Origin: JABDPF01 sp036351055
GTDB taxonomy: Bacteria > Pseudomonadota > Gammaproteobacteria > Xanthomonadales > SZUA-36
Length of the DNA stretch: 64,000 nucleotides
Direction of reading: 5' to 3'
Assembly (NCBI GenBank): GCA_036351055.1
Contig: JAZBOH010000155.1
Span: forward strand, 46,211-110,210
The position numbers and the translations under genes are program-made. Below, one piece after another: positions 45,150-53,492 of the stretch. The notes beneath the pieces are model-generated. The model made no database searches. It was not told where the DNA came from and saw nothing but the letters and a program-made list of their open reading frames with translations. Within the stretch, counting starts at the first letter, position 1; each line of letters starts with the position of its first letter.

Positions 45150-46157
45150 TCAGCCCCAGAAGAAGTCATCGTCAGGAATCGCATCACCGACGATGCCGGG
45201 ATCGAGCGCCATCAGGTTCTTGAAATAAAGCGTGATATCGTCTTTCGCGTCATGTGCGGAGACCACGTCGAGATGCACATGGGGCAACGATTTGGCGATG
45301 ACCGGCGCGGGCAGGCCGAGCAATGGCGAGGTGGCCGCGGCGGCCTCCTCCGGATCAGCGAGTACCTGTGCAGTTGCCTCGATGCAGGCCCTATGTGCCG
45401 CGGCGACGACCCCGGGCGAGGCCTCGAGGTATTCCCGGCTCACCGCCAGCCCGACCTGGGGAATGCGTGGCCCCCGGCCGGTGTGTTGACCGTAGACCTC
45501 CGCGATATCCAGGGCCCGGAAGACGGGCATACCCTCCCGCGCCGCTCTCAGCAGAGCGGCCGTTGCCGCAGGCTCGTGCATCAGGGCAACGTCACCACGG
45601 CCCGCCAGGAACAACGGCACCGCCTCGCCGGGGCTTCCGACATAGTCAAGCGCAACGTCCTTGTCCGGGTTGAGCCCGGACCACCGCAGCACCATGCGTA
45701 ACAGCAGGTCCGGCGCCTCGTGGCGGTTGGAGAGCAGCACTTTCTTGCCGGCGAGGTCGGCGATGCTTTTTACGCGCCCGTCACGCGACATGACGTAGAG
45801 CACACCCCAGGTGATGACGTTCACCATCCTTGTGCCGGCGCCGCGGTTGTAGAAATTCGCTGCCGCGTAGGTCGAGGCAGCGAACAAGTCGAAATTGCCG
45901 CTGGCGATGCCCGCCCGCATCTGGTCAGTGCTTTTCCAGACGTCGAACTGCGCACCGGGAACAGCGCTCTGAAACGCCGGCGAAGCCACCGCGCGCGCGA
46001 GCACCGCGGAAGGCGAAGCCGGGATACCCCACAGCGTAAGCGGGTCGGCCGCACGCACTGGCCGGGTAAGGTCCGGGGCGAGCGCCCCCGCCGCAAAGCC
46101 AGCGAGGCCCCCAAGCAGTGCGCGCCGGCGCAAGCAGGGGATGGAGAACCGTTGCAT
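45150..46157 (-). CDS. ABC transporter substrate-binding protein (NMT1/TauA-like)
   Basis: A 335-residue exported protein. The leader has RRRALLGGLAGFAAGALA, which looks like a twin-arginine-type signal. The mature part follows the NitT/TauT binding-protein pattern: LTLWGIPASPSAVLARAV, STDQMRAGIASGNFDLFAAS, IADLAGKKVLLSNRH, GRGDVALMHEPAATA. Close relatives bind sulfonates, nitrate, bicarbonate or pyrimidine precursors; the ligand here is unknown. Its start is 4 nt after the hydrogenase stop, so it is firmly part of that operon. Confidence 0.85.
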   Translation of the reverse strand: MQRFSIPCLRRRALLGGLAGFAAGALAPDLTRPVRAADPLTLWGIPASPSAVLARAVASPAFQSAVPGAQFDVWKSTDQMRAGIASGNFDLFAASTYAAANFYNRGAGTRMVNVITWGVLYVMSRDGRVKSIADLAGKKVLLSNRHEAPDLLLRMVLRWSGLNPDKDVALDYVGSPGEAVPLFLAGRGDVALMHEPAATAALLRAAREGMPVFRALDIAEVYGQHTGRGPRIPQVGLAVSREYLEASPGVVAAAHRACIEATAQVLADPEEAAAATSPLLGLPAPVIAKSLPHVHLDVVSAHDAKDDITLYFKNLMALDPGIVGDAIPDDDFFWG

Positions 46158-46161
46158 GCGG

Positions 46162-48020
46162 TCAGTAGACCACGGAACCCATCGTGATGTCGTCCCAGAT
46201 TTCCTTGACGGTCTGGTTCAACTCGCGTTTTCGGTCCTCGTAATGGGTATGAAGCAACTCGTGCGCCTTCTCCCCGTTCGGCTCGCCGAGGAACTCCTTA
46301 TAGAGCACCTGGACCTGCGGGTTGTTGTGTGACTGGCGTATTTTTGCCTCGTGGTCGACATTGTAGATGGTCTTTCGCCGGGCCTTCGCTAGCGGCAAGT
46401 ATTCCTTCTTCGAGCGCAGCGAGCCGCCACCGTCGATGCAGCCTCCCGGGCAGGCCATGACCTCGATAAAGTCGTAATCGGCCTCGCCACGCTTGACCTT
46501 CTCGACCAGCGCGCGGGTATCGCCAAGCCCGTGGACCATGGCGATCCTGACCTCGCCGACCTCGCCGCCCAGGTTGACCATGGCCTCGCGGATGCCTTCG
46601 AATCCCCTGAGCTGGGTCATCACGACCTGGTCGAGCTCCTTGCCGTTGACCACCGCGTAGATGGTGCGCAGCGCCGCTTCCATGACCCCGCCGGTGGTGC
46701 CGAATATCGCGCCGGCGCCCGAGTAAGCACTCATATGCGGGTCGTCGAAACTCGAGGGCTCAATCTCCTTCAGGTCGATTCCCTCGCGGCGCAGGAGCCG
46801 GGCGAACTCGCGCGTGGTCAGCACCACGTCGGTATCCGGCCCCGCCTCGCTGCCGAGTTGCGGCCGCACCGCCTCGTCCTTCTTGGCGACGCAGGGCATG
46901 ATCGAGATCACCTTCACGTTTTCGGGCGCAATCTCCATTTTCCCGGGAAGCCAGGTCTTGGCAACCTTGGAAAGTACCTGCTGCGGCGAACGGGTCGAAA
47001 CAGCAGCGGCAGGATCTCCGGGTAGTGGATCTCGGCAAAGTTGATCCAGGCCGGGCAACAGGAAGTGAAAGTCGGTTTCGAGCGGTCTTTCAGCCGCCCG
47101 AGTAACTCGGTGCCTTCTTCCATGATGACGACGTCAGCGCCAAAATTGGTGTCGAGTACCACGTCGATGCCGATCTTGCGGCAGGCGGCGATGATCTGGC
47201 CCTCGACGTTGGTGCCCGCCGGCATGCCGAATTCCTCGCCGAACGCCACGCGCACGGCGGGGGCGAACTGAACGACGGTAGTGGTATCAGGGTCGCAGAT
47301 AAAGTCGAGCGCCCGGTCGGTTTCGTCGCGTTCGCCGAGTGCGCCGGTTGGGCAGACCAATACGCACTGGCCGCAGGAGACACAGGTCGATTCGGGGTAG
47401 CTGCCGGCGCTGCGCAGCGCCACCACCCGGTCGATCCCGTTGCCTTCCATCACCAGTGCATCCACGCCCTGGTGGTGACGGCAGATGGCAACACAGCGCT
47501 GGCAGCGAACACAGCGCTGCATATCGCGCACCATGGCGGGCGAACTGAGGTCGATCGGCCGCGATTCGGTCAGTGCGCGGTCGAAGAAACGGTTTTCCTT
47601 GAGCCCGACATATTGCGCGAGGTCCTGGAGTTCGCAATTGCCGTGGCGAATGCAGGTGGCGCAATCCTGGAGGTGGTCGGCCATCAACAGTTCAACCTGC
47701 AGGCGCTGCATGTCGCGCGCCTTCTTGGAGCGGGTCTGGACATCCATCCCCTCGCGCACCGGCGTGTTGCAGGCGGTCACGATTTCGGCCGCACCCTGGC
47801 CAGTCTGCAGGATCTCGACCACGCAGACGCGGCAGGTGCCGGGTATATGATCGATATCGTCCAGTTCACACAGCGTGGGCACATACAGGTCGTGACGCCG
47901 CGCGCAGGACAGGATGGTCTCGTTCGGAAAGGCGGCGCAGGCCTTGCCATTGATCGCCAGTGAAACGGTCGCCTCGGCAGGGTCGCGTGTAACAAGTCTG
48001 TTGTCCGGGCTGCACATCAA
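46162..48020 (-). CDS. [FeFe]-hydrogenase catalytic subunit, interrupted by one frameshift
   Basis: Together the two frames encode about 618 residues. N-terminal [2Fe-2S] domain: C51, C63, C66, C84. His-Cys3 cluster: H116, C120, C123, C129. Two [4Fe-4S] clusters: C170/173/176/180 and C213/216/219/223. The H-cluster domain has P1 FTSCCPAW (C321 is the proton-relay Cys, C322 a cluster ligand), proton-path glutamates in MEEGTELL, P2 ISIMPCVAKKDE and P3 MACPGGCIDGGGS. The C-terminal tail has the small-subunit-like FLGEPNGEKAHELLHTHY. The frame breaks at TTT 46998-47000; one extra base restores LLFSTRSPQQV. It overlaps the flavoprotein gene by 4 nt. Domain order and partner fit the glutamate synthase-linked group. 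Confidence 0.9.
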
Positions 48021-50014
48021 GCTGCTCCTTCCGGGATCGGGGGCTGGGTTACGACGGAATAGATCCTGTAGCAGCGCATGCAGCGCTGGGCTTCGGCATA
48101 GGCTTCGCTATCACTGATGGTCTGTTCCACTTCACCGAACATGCATTTGCGCAACTCCGGGTCCAGTTCAGGGTTATGGACGCGGTATTCGTTGCGAACC
48201 GGGGTCTCTTTGACGTCGCTCCCGAGAAAGCGGTTTTCGGCGATCAGCCGCCGCATGCGCGCGCGCTTGAAGAACCTGACCGAGCCGCGCTCGACCCAAT
48301 CCTCAATGTTGCGTGCCGCCTCGAGCCCCGCGGCCATGGCGTAAATCAGGGTCGAGGCGCCGGTCACGCAGTCACCACCGGCAAAGACTCCGGGGCGCGA
48401 GGTGGCGAGCGTCTTGTCAACGTCAACGTTGCGCCAGGGGCCAAGTCCCACCCCGTCCTTTTCGATCATGTCACCGTCTTCCACCTGCTGGCCGATCGCG
48501 GCGATCAGGTTGTCGGCGGCAAGTACGGTCTCGCTGCCCTCGACGGCGCGAACCTTGCGCCGGCCGCTGTCATCGGGCTCACTCTGTTCCATCCGTGTGA
48601 GTTCGATACCGGTGATCTTGCCGTTTTCGGTGAGAATTCGGGTGGGGTTGGTCAAGGTGTGGAACTCCACGCCTTCTTCCAGCGCAGCCTTCACCTCGTC
48701 CGGATCGGCCGGCATGTCCTCGAGGGTGCGCCGGTAGATCACGTGCACCTTGTCTGCGCCGAGACGGATGGCCGAGCGCACGCAGTCCATCGCCACGTTG
48801 CCACCGCCGACGACGAAGACCTCGCCCTCAACCGATAGCGGGGCGGTGCCGTCTACGTGGTCATGCACCTTGAGCAGGAAGTCGATGCCGCTGAAATAGC
48901 CCTCGCGCGCGTCATCTTCCCCGTCGACACCCAGGCGCATGCCCACCTGGCAGCCCAGCCCGAGGAACACGGCATTGTAGCCACGCGCAAACAGATCATC
49001 GATATCGAAGTCGCGGCCCAGTTGCTGGCCGAACAGGAAGCGCCCGCCAAGATCGACGATGATGTCGGTTTCCATCGCCAGCGTATCCTTGGGCAGCCGG
49101 TAGCTTGGAATACCGATCTGCGCCATGCCGCCGGCCTCGTCGGCCTTTTCGAACACGTCGACGTGGAAACCCCTGAGCAGCAAGTGGTAGGCGCAGGAGA
49201 TGCCGGCGGGGCCGGCGCCGATGACAGCCACGCGCTTGTTCTCATCGAGTGGCTTGGATTTCATGTCATGGGTGAACGTCAGCGCGTTTGGCCCTTTCTG
49301 CTGGTCGGCCACGTAGCGTTTCAGTGTCTTGATGCCGACCGCTTCGTCGACGAACTTGCGCCGGCAGGCCAGTTCGCAGTACCGCACGCAGACCCGGCCG
49401 CAGGTCGCCGCCATCGGGTATTTCTGCAGCAGTACGCCCAGCGAGTTCTCCGGTTTGCCGTCGCGCACGTAGTCGATGTAGCGCGGGACGTTCACTTTCG
49501 AGGGGCAGGCCTCGATGCAGGGCGCGGTAACATAGGTCATGCCATGCTGCGTCGGGATCGGTCGTTTGGGCGCAAGTTCCGCTTCCATCCTGTCGCGGAA
49601 CGTACGCACGGCGCCGAGCAGCGCCACGCCACAAGTCTGGCCGAGACCGCAGAGCGAGGTTTCCTCCATCTGTTCGCCCAGCATCTCGACATCGTCGAAG
49701 CTCAGCGCACCGTCGAGCCCGCGCCGCATCTTGTCGAGCGCATCCCGCACCAGCACGGTGCCCATGCGGCACGGTGTGCAGGCGCCGCAGGATTGTTCCG
49801 CGGCCTTGGCCATATAGTGATACAGGGCGTCCACCAGGCTGGCGCTTTCATCAAATACGAAGAATCCGCGGTCGCCGAGGAATGCCTTGATCGGGTTGCC
49901 GGGATCGAATTCGCCAAACCCCTTCAGTGCGTATTCCTTCGCGTGGTTCCCGGGCGTGGTGTTTCGTTCGTCATAGATAATCCCGTCCCAAACACCGCAA
50001 ACTACTTTAGTCAT
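48017..50014 (-). CDS. NuoF-type Fe-S domain fused to GltD-like flavoprotein (hydrogenase partner)
   Basis: The 665-residue protein has two parts. Residues 1-150 match only the iron-sulfur end of NuoF: SCGACTPCRMG (C76, C79, C82) and C122 in SLCGLGQTCG, with the N3-cluster spacing; the FMN domain is missing. Residues 165-640 resemble the glutamate synthase small subunit: PCIEACPSKVNVPRYID and CGRVCVRYCELACRR (4Fe-4S), VAVIGAGPAGIS (FAD), VFVVGGGNVAMD (NAD(P)H) and GVFAGGDCVTG. No glutamate synthase large subunit is nearby. It probably shuttles electrons between NAD(P)H and the hydrogenase encoded next (4-nt overlap). First gene of the operon. Confidence 0.88.
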   Translation of the reverse strand: MTKVVCGVWDGIIYDERNTTPGNHAKEYALKGFGEFDPGNPIKAFLGDRGFFVFDESASLVDALYHYMAKAAEQSCGACTPCRMGTVLVRDALDKMRRGLDGALSFDDVEMLGEQMEETSLCGLGQTCGVALLGAVRTFRDRMEAELAPKRPIPTQHGMTYVTAPCIEACPSKVNVPRYIDYVRDGKPENSLGVLLQKYPMAATCGRVCVRYCELACRRKFVDEAVGIKTLKRYVADQQKGPNALTFTHDMKSKPLDENKRVAVIGAGPAGISCAYHLLLRGFHVDVFEKADEAGGMAQIGIPSYRLPKDTLAMETDIIVDLGGRFLFGQQLGRDFDIDDLFARGYNAVFLGLGCQVGMRLGVDGEDDAREGYFSGIDFLLKVHDHVDGTAPLSVEGEVFVVGGGNVAMDCVRSAIRLGADKVHVIYRRTLEDMPADPDEVKAALEEGVEFHTLTNPTRILTENGKITGIELTRMEQSEPDDSGRRKVRAVEGSETVLAADNLIAAIGQQVEDGDMIEKDGVGLGPWRNVDVDKTLATSRPGVFAGGDCVTGASTLIYAMAAGLEAARNIEDWVERGSVRFFKRARMRRLIAENRFLGSDVKETPVRNEYRVHNPELDPELRKCMFGEVEQTISDSEAYAEAQRCMRCYRIYSVVTQPPIPEGAA

Positions 50015-50316
50015 CCTGCATACGCTCCTTTCAAAGTTCTCGTGTCCGCAGCAACGGCATGTCCGCCGCTTTTCGCATCGCGCAGACGCTCATTTTGTGC
50101 CCAGGAATTGGAGTCCAATTTTGCACGGGCGGTGTTTCGTGGCAATGATCTGGCGCAACATCAGGGTGTTTTATCGGCATTCATGCAGAAAACGGCATTA
50201 TTTACCTGACTTCATCAGCTTGTGGCTGATTAGTCCTTTACGAAAAAAACGTTTTACCGTATACAGGCACGGCCTTTGCAAGGCAAAACGCAGCGGATCG
50301 ATAGAAGGAAAAGAAA
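50015..50316. other. Intergenic region between the hydrogenase operon and the TonB receptor
   Basis: About 300 nt between divergent units. An AAAGGAG sequence lies upstream of the flavoprotein ATG on the minus strand, and AGAAGGAAAAG near 50303 is the receptor ribosome site. I find no convincing sigma54 (TGGC-N9-TTGC) element, Fur box or cobalamin riboswitch core, and no coding sequence. Confidence 0.5.
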
Positions 50317-50340
50317 ATCAAGTTCTCAAAGTGCACTAGC

Positions 50341-52365
50341 GTGGCCTGTGCCACCGGGTTGATCCTGTTGCAGGGCGCTGCCGGATTGGCCGCTGAAGAC
50401 AACGCCATGGAAGAAATCATCGTCACCGCCAGGGGAGTGGAGAGCACGATTTCACAGACCCCCGGAGGTGCCGCCCTGCTCGAATCACAGGATCTTTTCC
50501 AGTCCAGGGACGCCAGCGTCAGCAATACCCTGAGGAAGATCCCCGGCGTGGAAAAATCGTCGGATTCCGCCTGGGGATCTGCCATCAACATTCGCGGCCT
50601 CGGCAGAAACCGCGTGGTTTTTCTGATCGACGGAAGCCGGGTCAACACGGCCACCGACGTAAACGCGCAGCTGGGTTTTATCAACCCGGACGAGGTCGAG
50701 CGCATCGAGGTGCTCAAAGGTCCGATTTCTTCCCTGTACGGCTCCGGCTCCATGGGCGGCGTGGTGAACGTCATCACAAAAAAGGGCGGATTCGCTCCCG
50801 AGACGGGCTTCACTGCCAACACGGGAGCGAGCCTGGGCACCAATGCAAAGGGTTATTCCGTGTTCGCAGATACCTCGGTTCGTTCCCGGGACTACTGGGT
50901 GTATGCGTTTGCATCGAAAAGAGGCTTCGACAGCTATGTTGATGGAGACGGGCAGACCGTCGACAACAGCCAGTTCGAGGACCACAGCCTCAGCCTGAGA
51001 TCCGGTTTTCGCTGGAACGATGCTGCCGTCACCGAGATCAACCTCCAGTACATGGAGGGCGAGGACATCGGCATTCCCGGCCGGGGTCTTGCACTTCCCG
51101 CAGGGCCGGAGATCAGCTATCCGCAGACCGACCGCACCCTGGCCAGCCTGACCCACACGCTGACCCCGGGACAGCCAGCATGGTCCGAATCGCATCTTAA
51201 CCTTTACTTCCAGGAAATCGACCGGAACGTACTGATGGATTTTCCGCCCGGCGCCCCCTTGGACACGATTTTGCCCAGCGCCCTTCACATCACCTGGGGA
51301 GCCAAGTGGCAGAACGTGTTTAACTCTGGCTCCCACGGGGTGGTGGCCGGATTGGATGCCTGGTCCTGGGAAATTGAATCTTCGCGGGAGAAGAACTTCT
51401 CGTCGGGCATGACGGGAGTCGATACGCCCCTGGCCGACGCAAGCCAGGTCTCGGTCGGCGTTTTCATCGAAGACGATATCAGCTTGTCCCCGGACTGGAC
51501 CCTGAATCTCGGTGGGCGTCTCGACCACCTGGAAACGAGAAGCGACGAACTGTACAACTGGATCATGCCGCCGGCACCTTCCATTCCCCAGGTCAAGATA
51601 CGGGATGCCGAGTCCACCGACGACCTGAGCTGGAACGCCCATGCCGGTCTTACCTGGAATACCTCGACTCCGTGGACCACGACATGGCTGGCAGCGGCTG
51701 CTTACCGCGCCCCCGATCTCCTGGAGCTGTACAAGTACATCGCCTTCGCGGGAGGGGAGATCTTCGGAAACCCGGAACTCGACCCGGAACGCTCCTACTT
51801 CGCAGAATGGGGCCTGCATTACCGGGAGAGGCCGTTTCAGTTGTCTGCTTCGATCTATGCCAATTTCCTTGAAGATCTAATCACCGAAGCGTTTATTGGC
51901 GACGGCGTTTACCGGATGGAGAACGTGGACGAGGCAGAAATTTTCGGGGCGGAGCTGGGAGTGGAATGGGATTTCAAGGACCGTTGGACCGCGTACGCAA
52001 CCGCCTCCTATTCCGAAGGGAAAAACAAAACCGACAAGGCGTATCTCCCCTTTATACCGCCCCTGAACGGCAGCCTGGGCATCGCCTTTGATTCCGGCGA
52101 TTCCGGGCCCTGGTTCGATCTCAACCTGGATTGGGCAAACAGACAGGACAAAGTCGCCCCCGGTGAAACCGAAACACCGGGCTGGGTCACCGTTAACGCC
52201 AGGGCCGGTTACCGGTTCCGCGCGGGGCGCGTGGGACAGGAACTGATGCTGGGAGTGGACAACCTTTTCGACGAGCAATACACCAACCACCTCTCCACGT
52301 CGAGAAACGTGCTGCTGGCCGAGCCTGGATTCAACGCCTACGCAGCGTGGAAAATGGTGTTTTAA
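50341..52365 (+). CDS. TonB-dependent outer membrane receptor
   Basis: A 674-residue receptor by the GTG start. The TonB box EEIIVTARG is near residue 23. The plug has SVSNTLRKIPGVEKS, INIRGLGRNRVVFLIDGSRV, EVERIEVLKGPISSLYGSGS and GGVVNVITKKGG. The barrel ends with LSTSRNVLLAEPGFNAYAAWKMVF and a terminal Phe. It may take up iron, heme or cobalamin-like ligands; the ligand is not resolved. The real start is probably 24 nt upstream: AGAAGGAAAAG is followed at 50317 by ATC AAG TTC TCA AAG, which would give a proper charged signal peptide. The GTG at 50341 has no ribosome site. Confidence 0.9.
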   Translation: MACATGLILLQGAAGLAAEDNAMEEIIVTARGVESTISQTPGGAALLESQDLFQSRDASVSNTLRKIPGVEKSSDSAWGSAINIRGLGRNRVVFLIDGSRVNTATDVNAQLGFINPDEVERIEVLKGPISSLYGSGSMGGVVNVITKKGGFAPETGFTANTGASLGTNAKGYSVFADTSVRSRDYWVYAFASKRGFDSYVDGDGQTVDNSQFEDHSLSLRSGFRWNDAAVTEINLQYMEGEDIGIPGRGLALPAGPEISYPQTDRTLASLTHTLTPGQPAWSESHLNLYFQEIDRNVLMDFPPGAPLDTILPSALHITWGAKWQNVFNSGSHGVVAGLDAWSWEIESSREKNFSSGMTGVDTPLADASQVSVGVFIEDDISLSPDWTLNLGGRLDHLETRSDELYNWIMPPAPSIPQVKIRDAESTDDLSWNAHAGLTWNTSTPWTTTWLAAAAYRAPDLLELYKYIAFAGGEIFGNPELDPERSYFAEWGLHYRERPFQLSASIYANFLEDLITEAFIGDGVYRMENVDEAEIFGAELGVEWDFKDRWTAYATASYSEGKNKTDKAYLPFIPPLNGSLGIAFDSGDSGPWFDLNLDWANRQDKVAPGETETPGWVTVNARAGYRFRAGRVGQELMLGVDNLFDEQYTNHLSTSRNVLLAEPGFNAYAAWKMVF

Positions 52366-52418
52366 GCAGGCTGCACGGCCAATAGTTTTCAAACCAAGAA
52401 GCGCTTGTAAGTTGCTGC

Positions 52419-53459
52419 CTAGTCGCCTTTCAGGCGCTGCTTGTCGCTCAGTACCGAGCGGTAGAAACGTCCAAGCTTGCGATCTTTTTCCCGCTTCTCT
52501 GCCAGGGTGGCCTCGTTGAAAGCCTGTTCCCTCATCAACTTGTGGTAGTTGGACAGGCGCCGCGGGTTGAGCTGTCCCGATTCGGTGGCGGCCTGGACGG
52601 CACAGCCTGGTTCATGCTGGTGCTTGCAGTCGGAGAAACGGCAGTTGCCGGCGAGTTCCAGGATTTCCGGGAAGGTCACCCCGATGCCGTACTCGCAGGC
52701 GGCCAGTTGGAGTTCGCGCATGCCCGGTGTATCGAGCAGCAGGCCGCCGCCGGGTAGAACATGCAGCGTGCGCCCGGTGGTGGTGTGGCGGCCCCTGGCA
52801 TCATCCTCGCGAATGGCGCTGGTCAGTTGTACCGTGTTGCCAAACAGCGTATTGACCAGGGTGGACTTGCCAACACCCGAAGAGCCGAGGAATACCACGG
52901 TATTACCCGGGCCGCTCCAGTCCTTGAGCCGGCTGCTGCTTTCGGGATCCAGGCTGTTTACCGCGACGACCATCAGCGAGGGGTCAAGGGATTGTGCCTC
53001 TTCGACATAGTGTTCCGGGCTGTTGCAGAGGTCCAGCTTGGTCAATACCAGCACGGATATGACACCGGCCTCGTTGGCCAGCGCCAGGTAGCGTTCAACC
53101 CGGTTGAGATTAAAATCCCGGTTCATCGAGCTGACGATGAACGCCGTATCGACATTGGCCGCGATCAACTGTATGTCCACGCCGCTGCTCGCCGCTTTTC
53201 TCGAGAACAGGGAGGAGCGGTTCAGCATCCGGTCGTAACGGCCGTCTTCACCGAGCAGAATCCAGTCACCGGTCGTGAGGTCAGTCATCGCGGCCTGCAA
53301 CTCAAGCCTCCGGCTGCCGTCCGCCGTCAGCAGATGCACGACGGAACGATCGCGCGCGGCTACCCGCGCGATGGTGGCCGTCTCCCATTCCTCGAGCGTA
53401 AGTTGTTGCTGAAAAGAGGTTTTCCAGCCCAGCTGGGGTAGATCGTATGAATCTGGCAT
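52419..53459 (-). CDS. rsgA: Small ribosomal subunit biogenesis GTPase RsgA
   Basis: A 346-residue circularly permuted GTPase (order G4-G5-G1-G3). An OB-fold N terminus (residues 25-95) precedes TKLDLCN (G4), GSSGVGKSTLVNTLFG (G1) and LLDTPGMREL (G3). The C-terminal zinc knuckle is CRFSDCKHQHEPGC. RsgA acts in late 30S maturation. It is convergent with the TonB receptor (53 nt apart) and is followed upstream by the antiporter gene on the same strand. Confidence 0.95.
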   Translation of the reverse strand: MPDSYDLPQLGWKTSFQQQLTLEEWETATIARVAARDRSVVHLLTADGSRRLELQAAMTDLTTGDWILLGEDGRYDRMLNRSSLFSRKAASSGVDIQLIAANVDTAFIVSSMNRDFNLNRVERYLALANEAGVISVLVLTKLDLCNSPEHYVEEAQSLDPSLMVVAVNSLDPESSSRLKDWSGPGNTVVFLGSSGVGKSTLVNTLFGNTVQLTSAIREDDARGRHTTTGRTLHVLPGGGLLLDTPGMRELQLAACEYGIGVTFPEILELAGNCRFSDCKHQHEPGCAVQAATESGQLNPRRLSNYHKLMREQAFNEATLAEKREKDRKLGRFYRSVLSDKQRLKGD

Positions 53460-53492
53460 ATGCTTTTCTGGAGAGATGTCAGCCTTAAATGG

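Noticed and set aside
46990..47005. Programmed -1 frameshifting in the hydrogenase gene
   Set aside because: A -1 slip on TTT would restore the protein, but there is no X XXY YYZ heptamer or obvious stimulatory stem. An indel or sequencing error is simpler.
48857..50209. A 450-codon plus-strand open frame opposite the flavoprotein gene
   Set aside because: Shadow frame rich in His/Gln/Arg with no family signature; the minus strand encodes intact cofactor motifs.
50015..50316. Cobalamin riboswitch or sigma54 promoter upstream of the TonB and hydrogenase genes
   Set aside because: I could not find the B12-box core or the GG/GC sigma54 dinucleotides at the right spacing.
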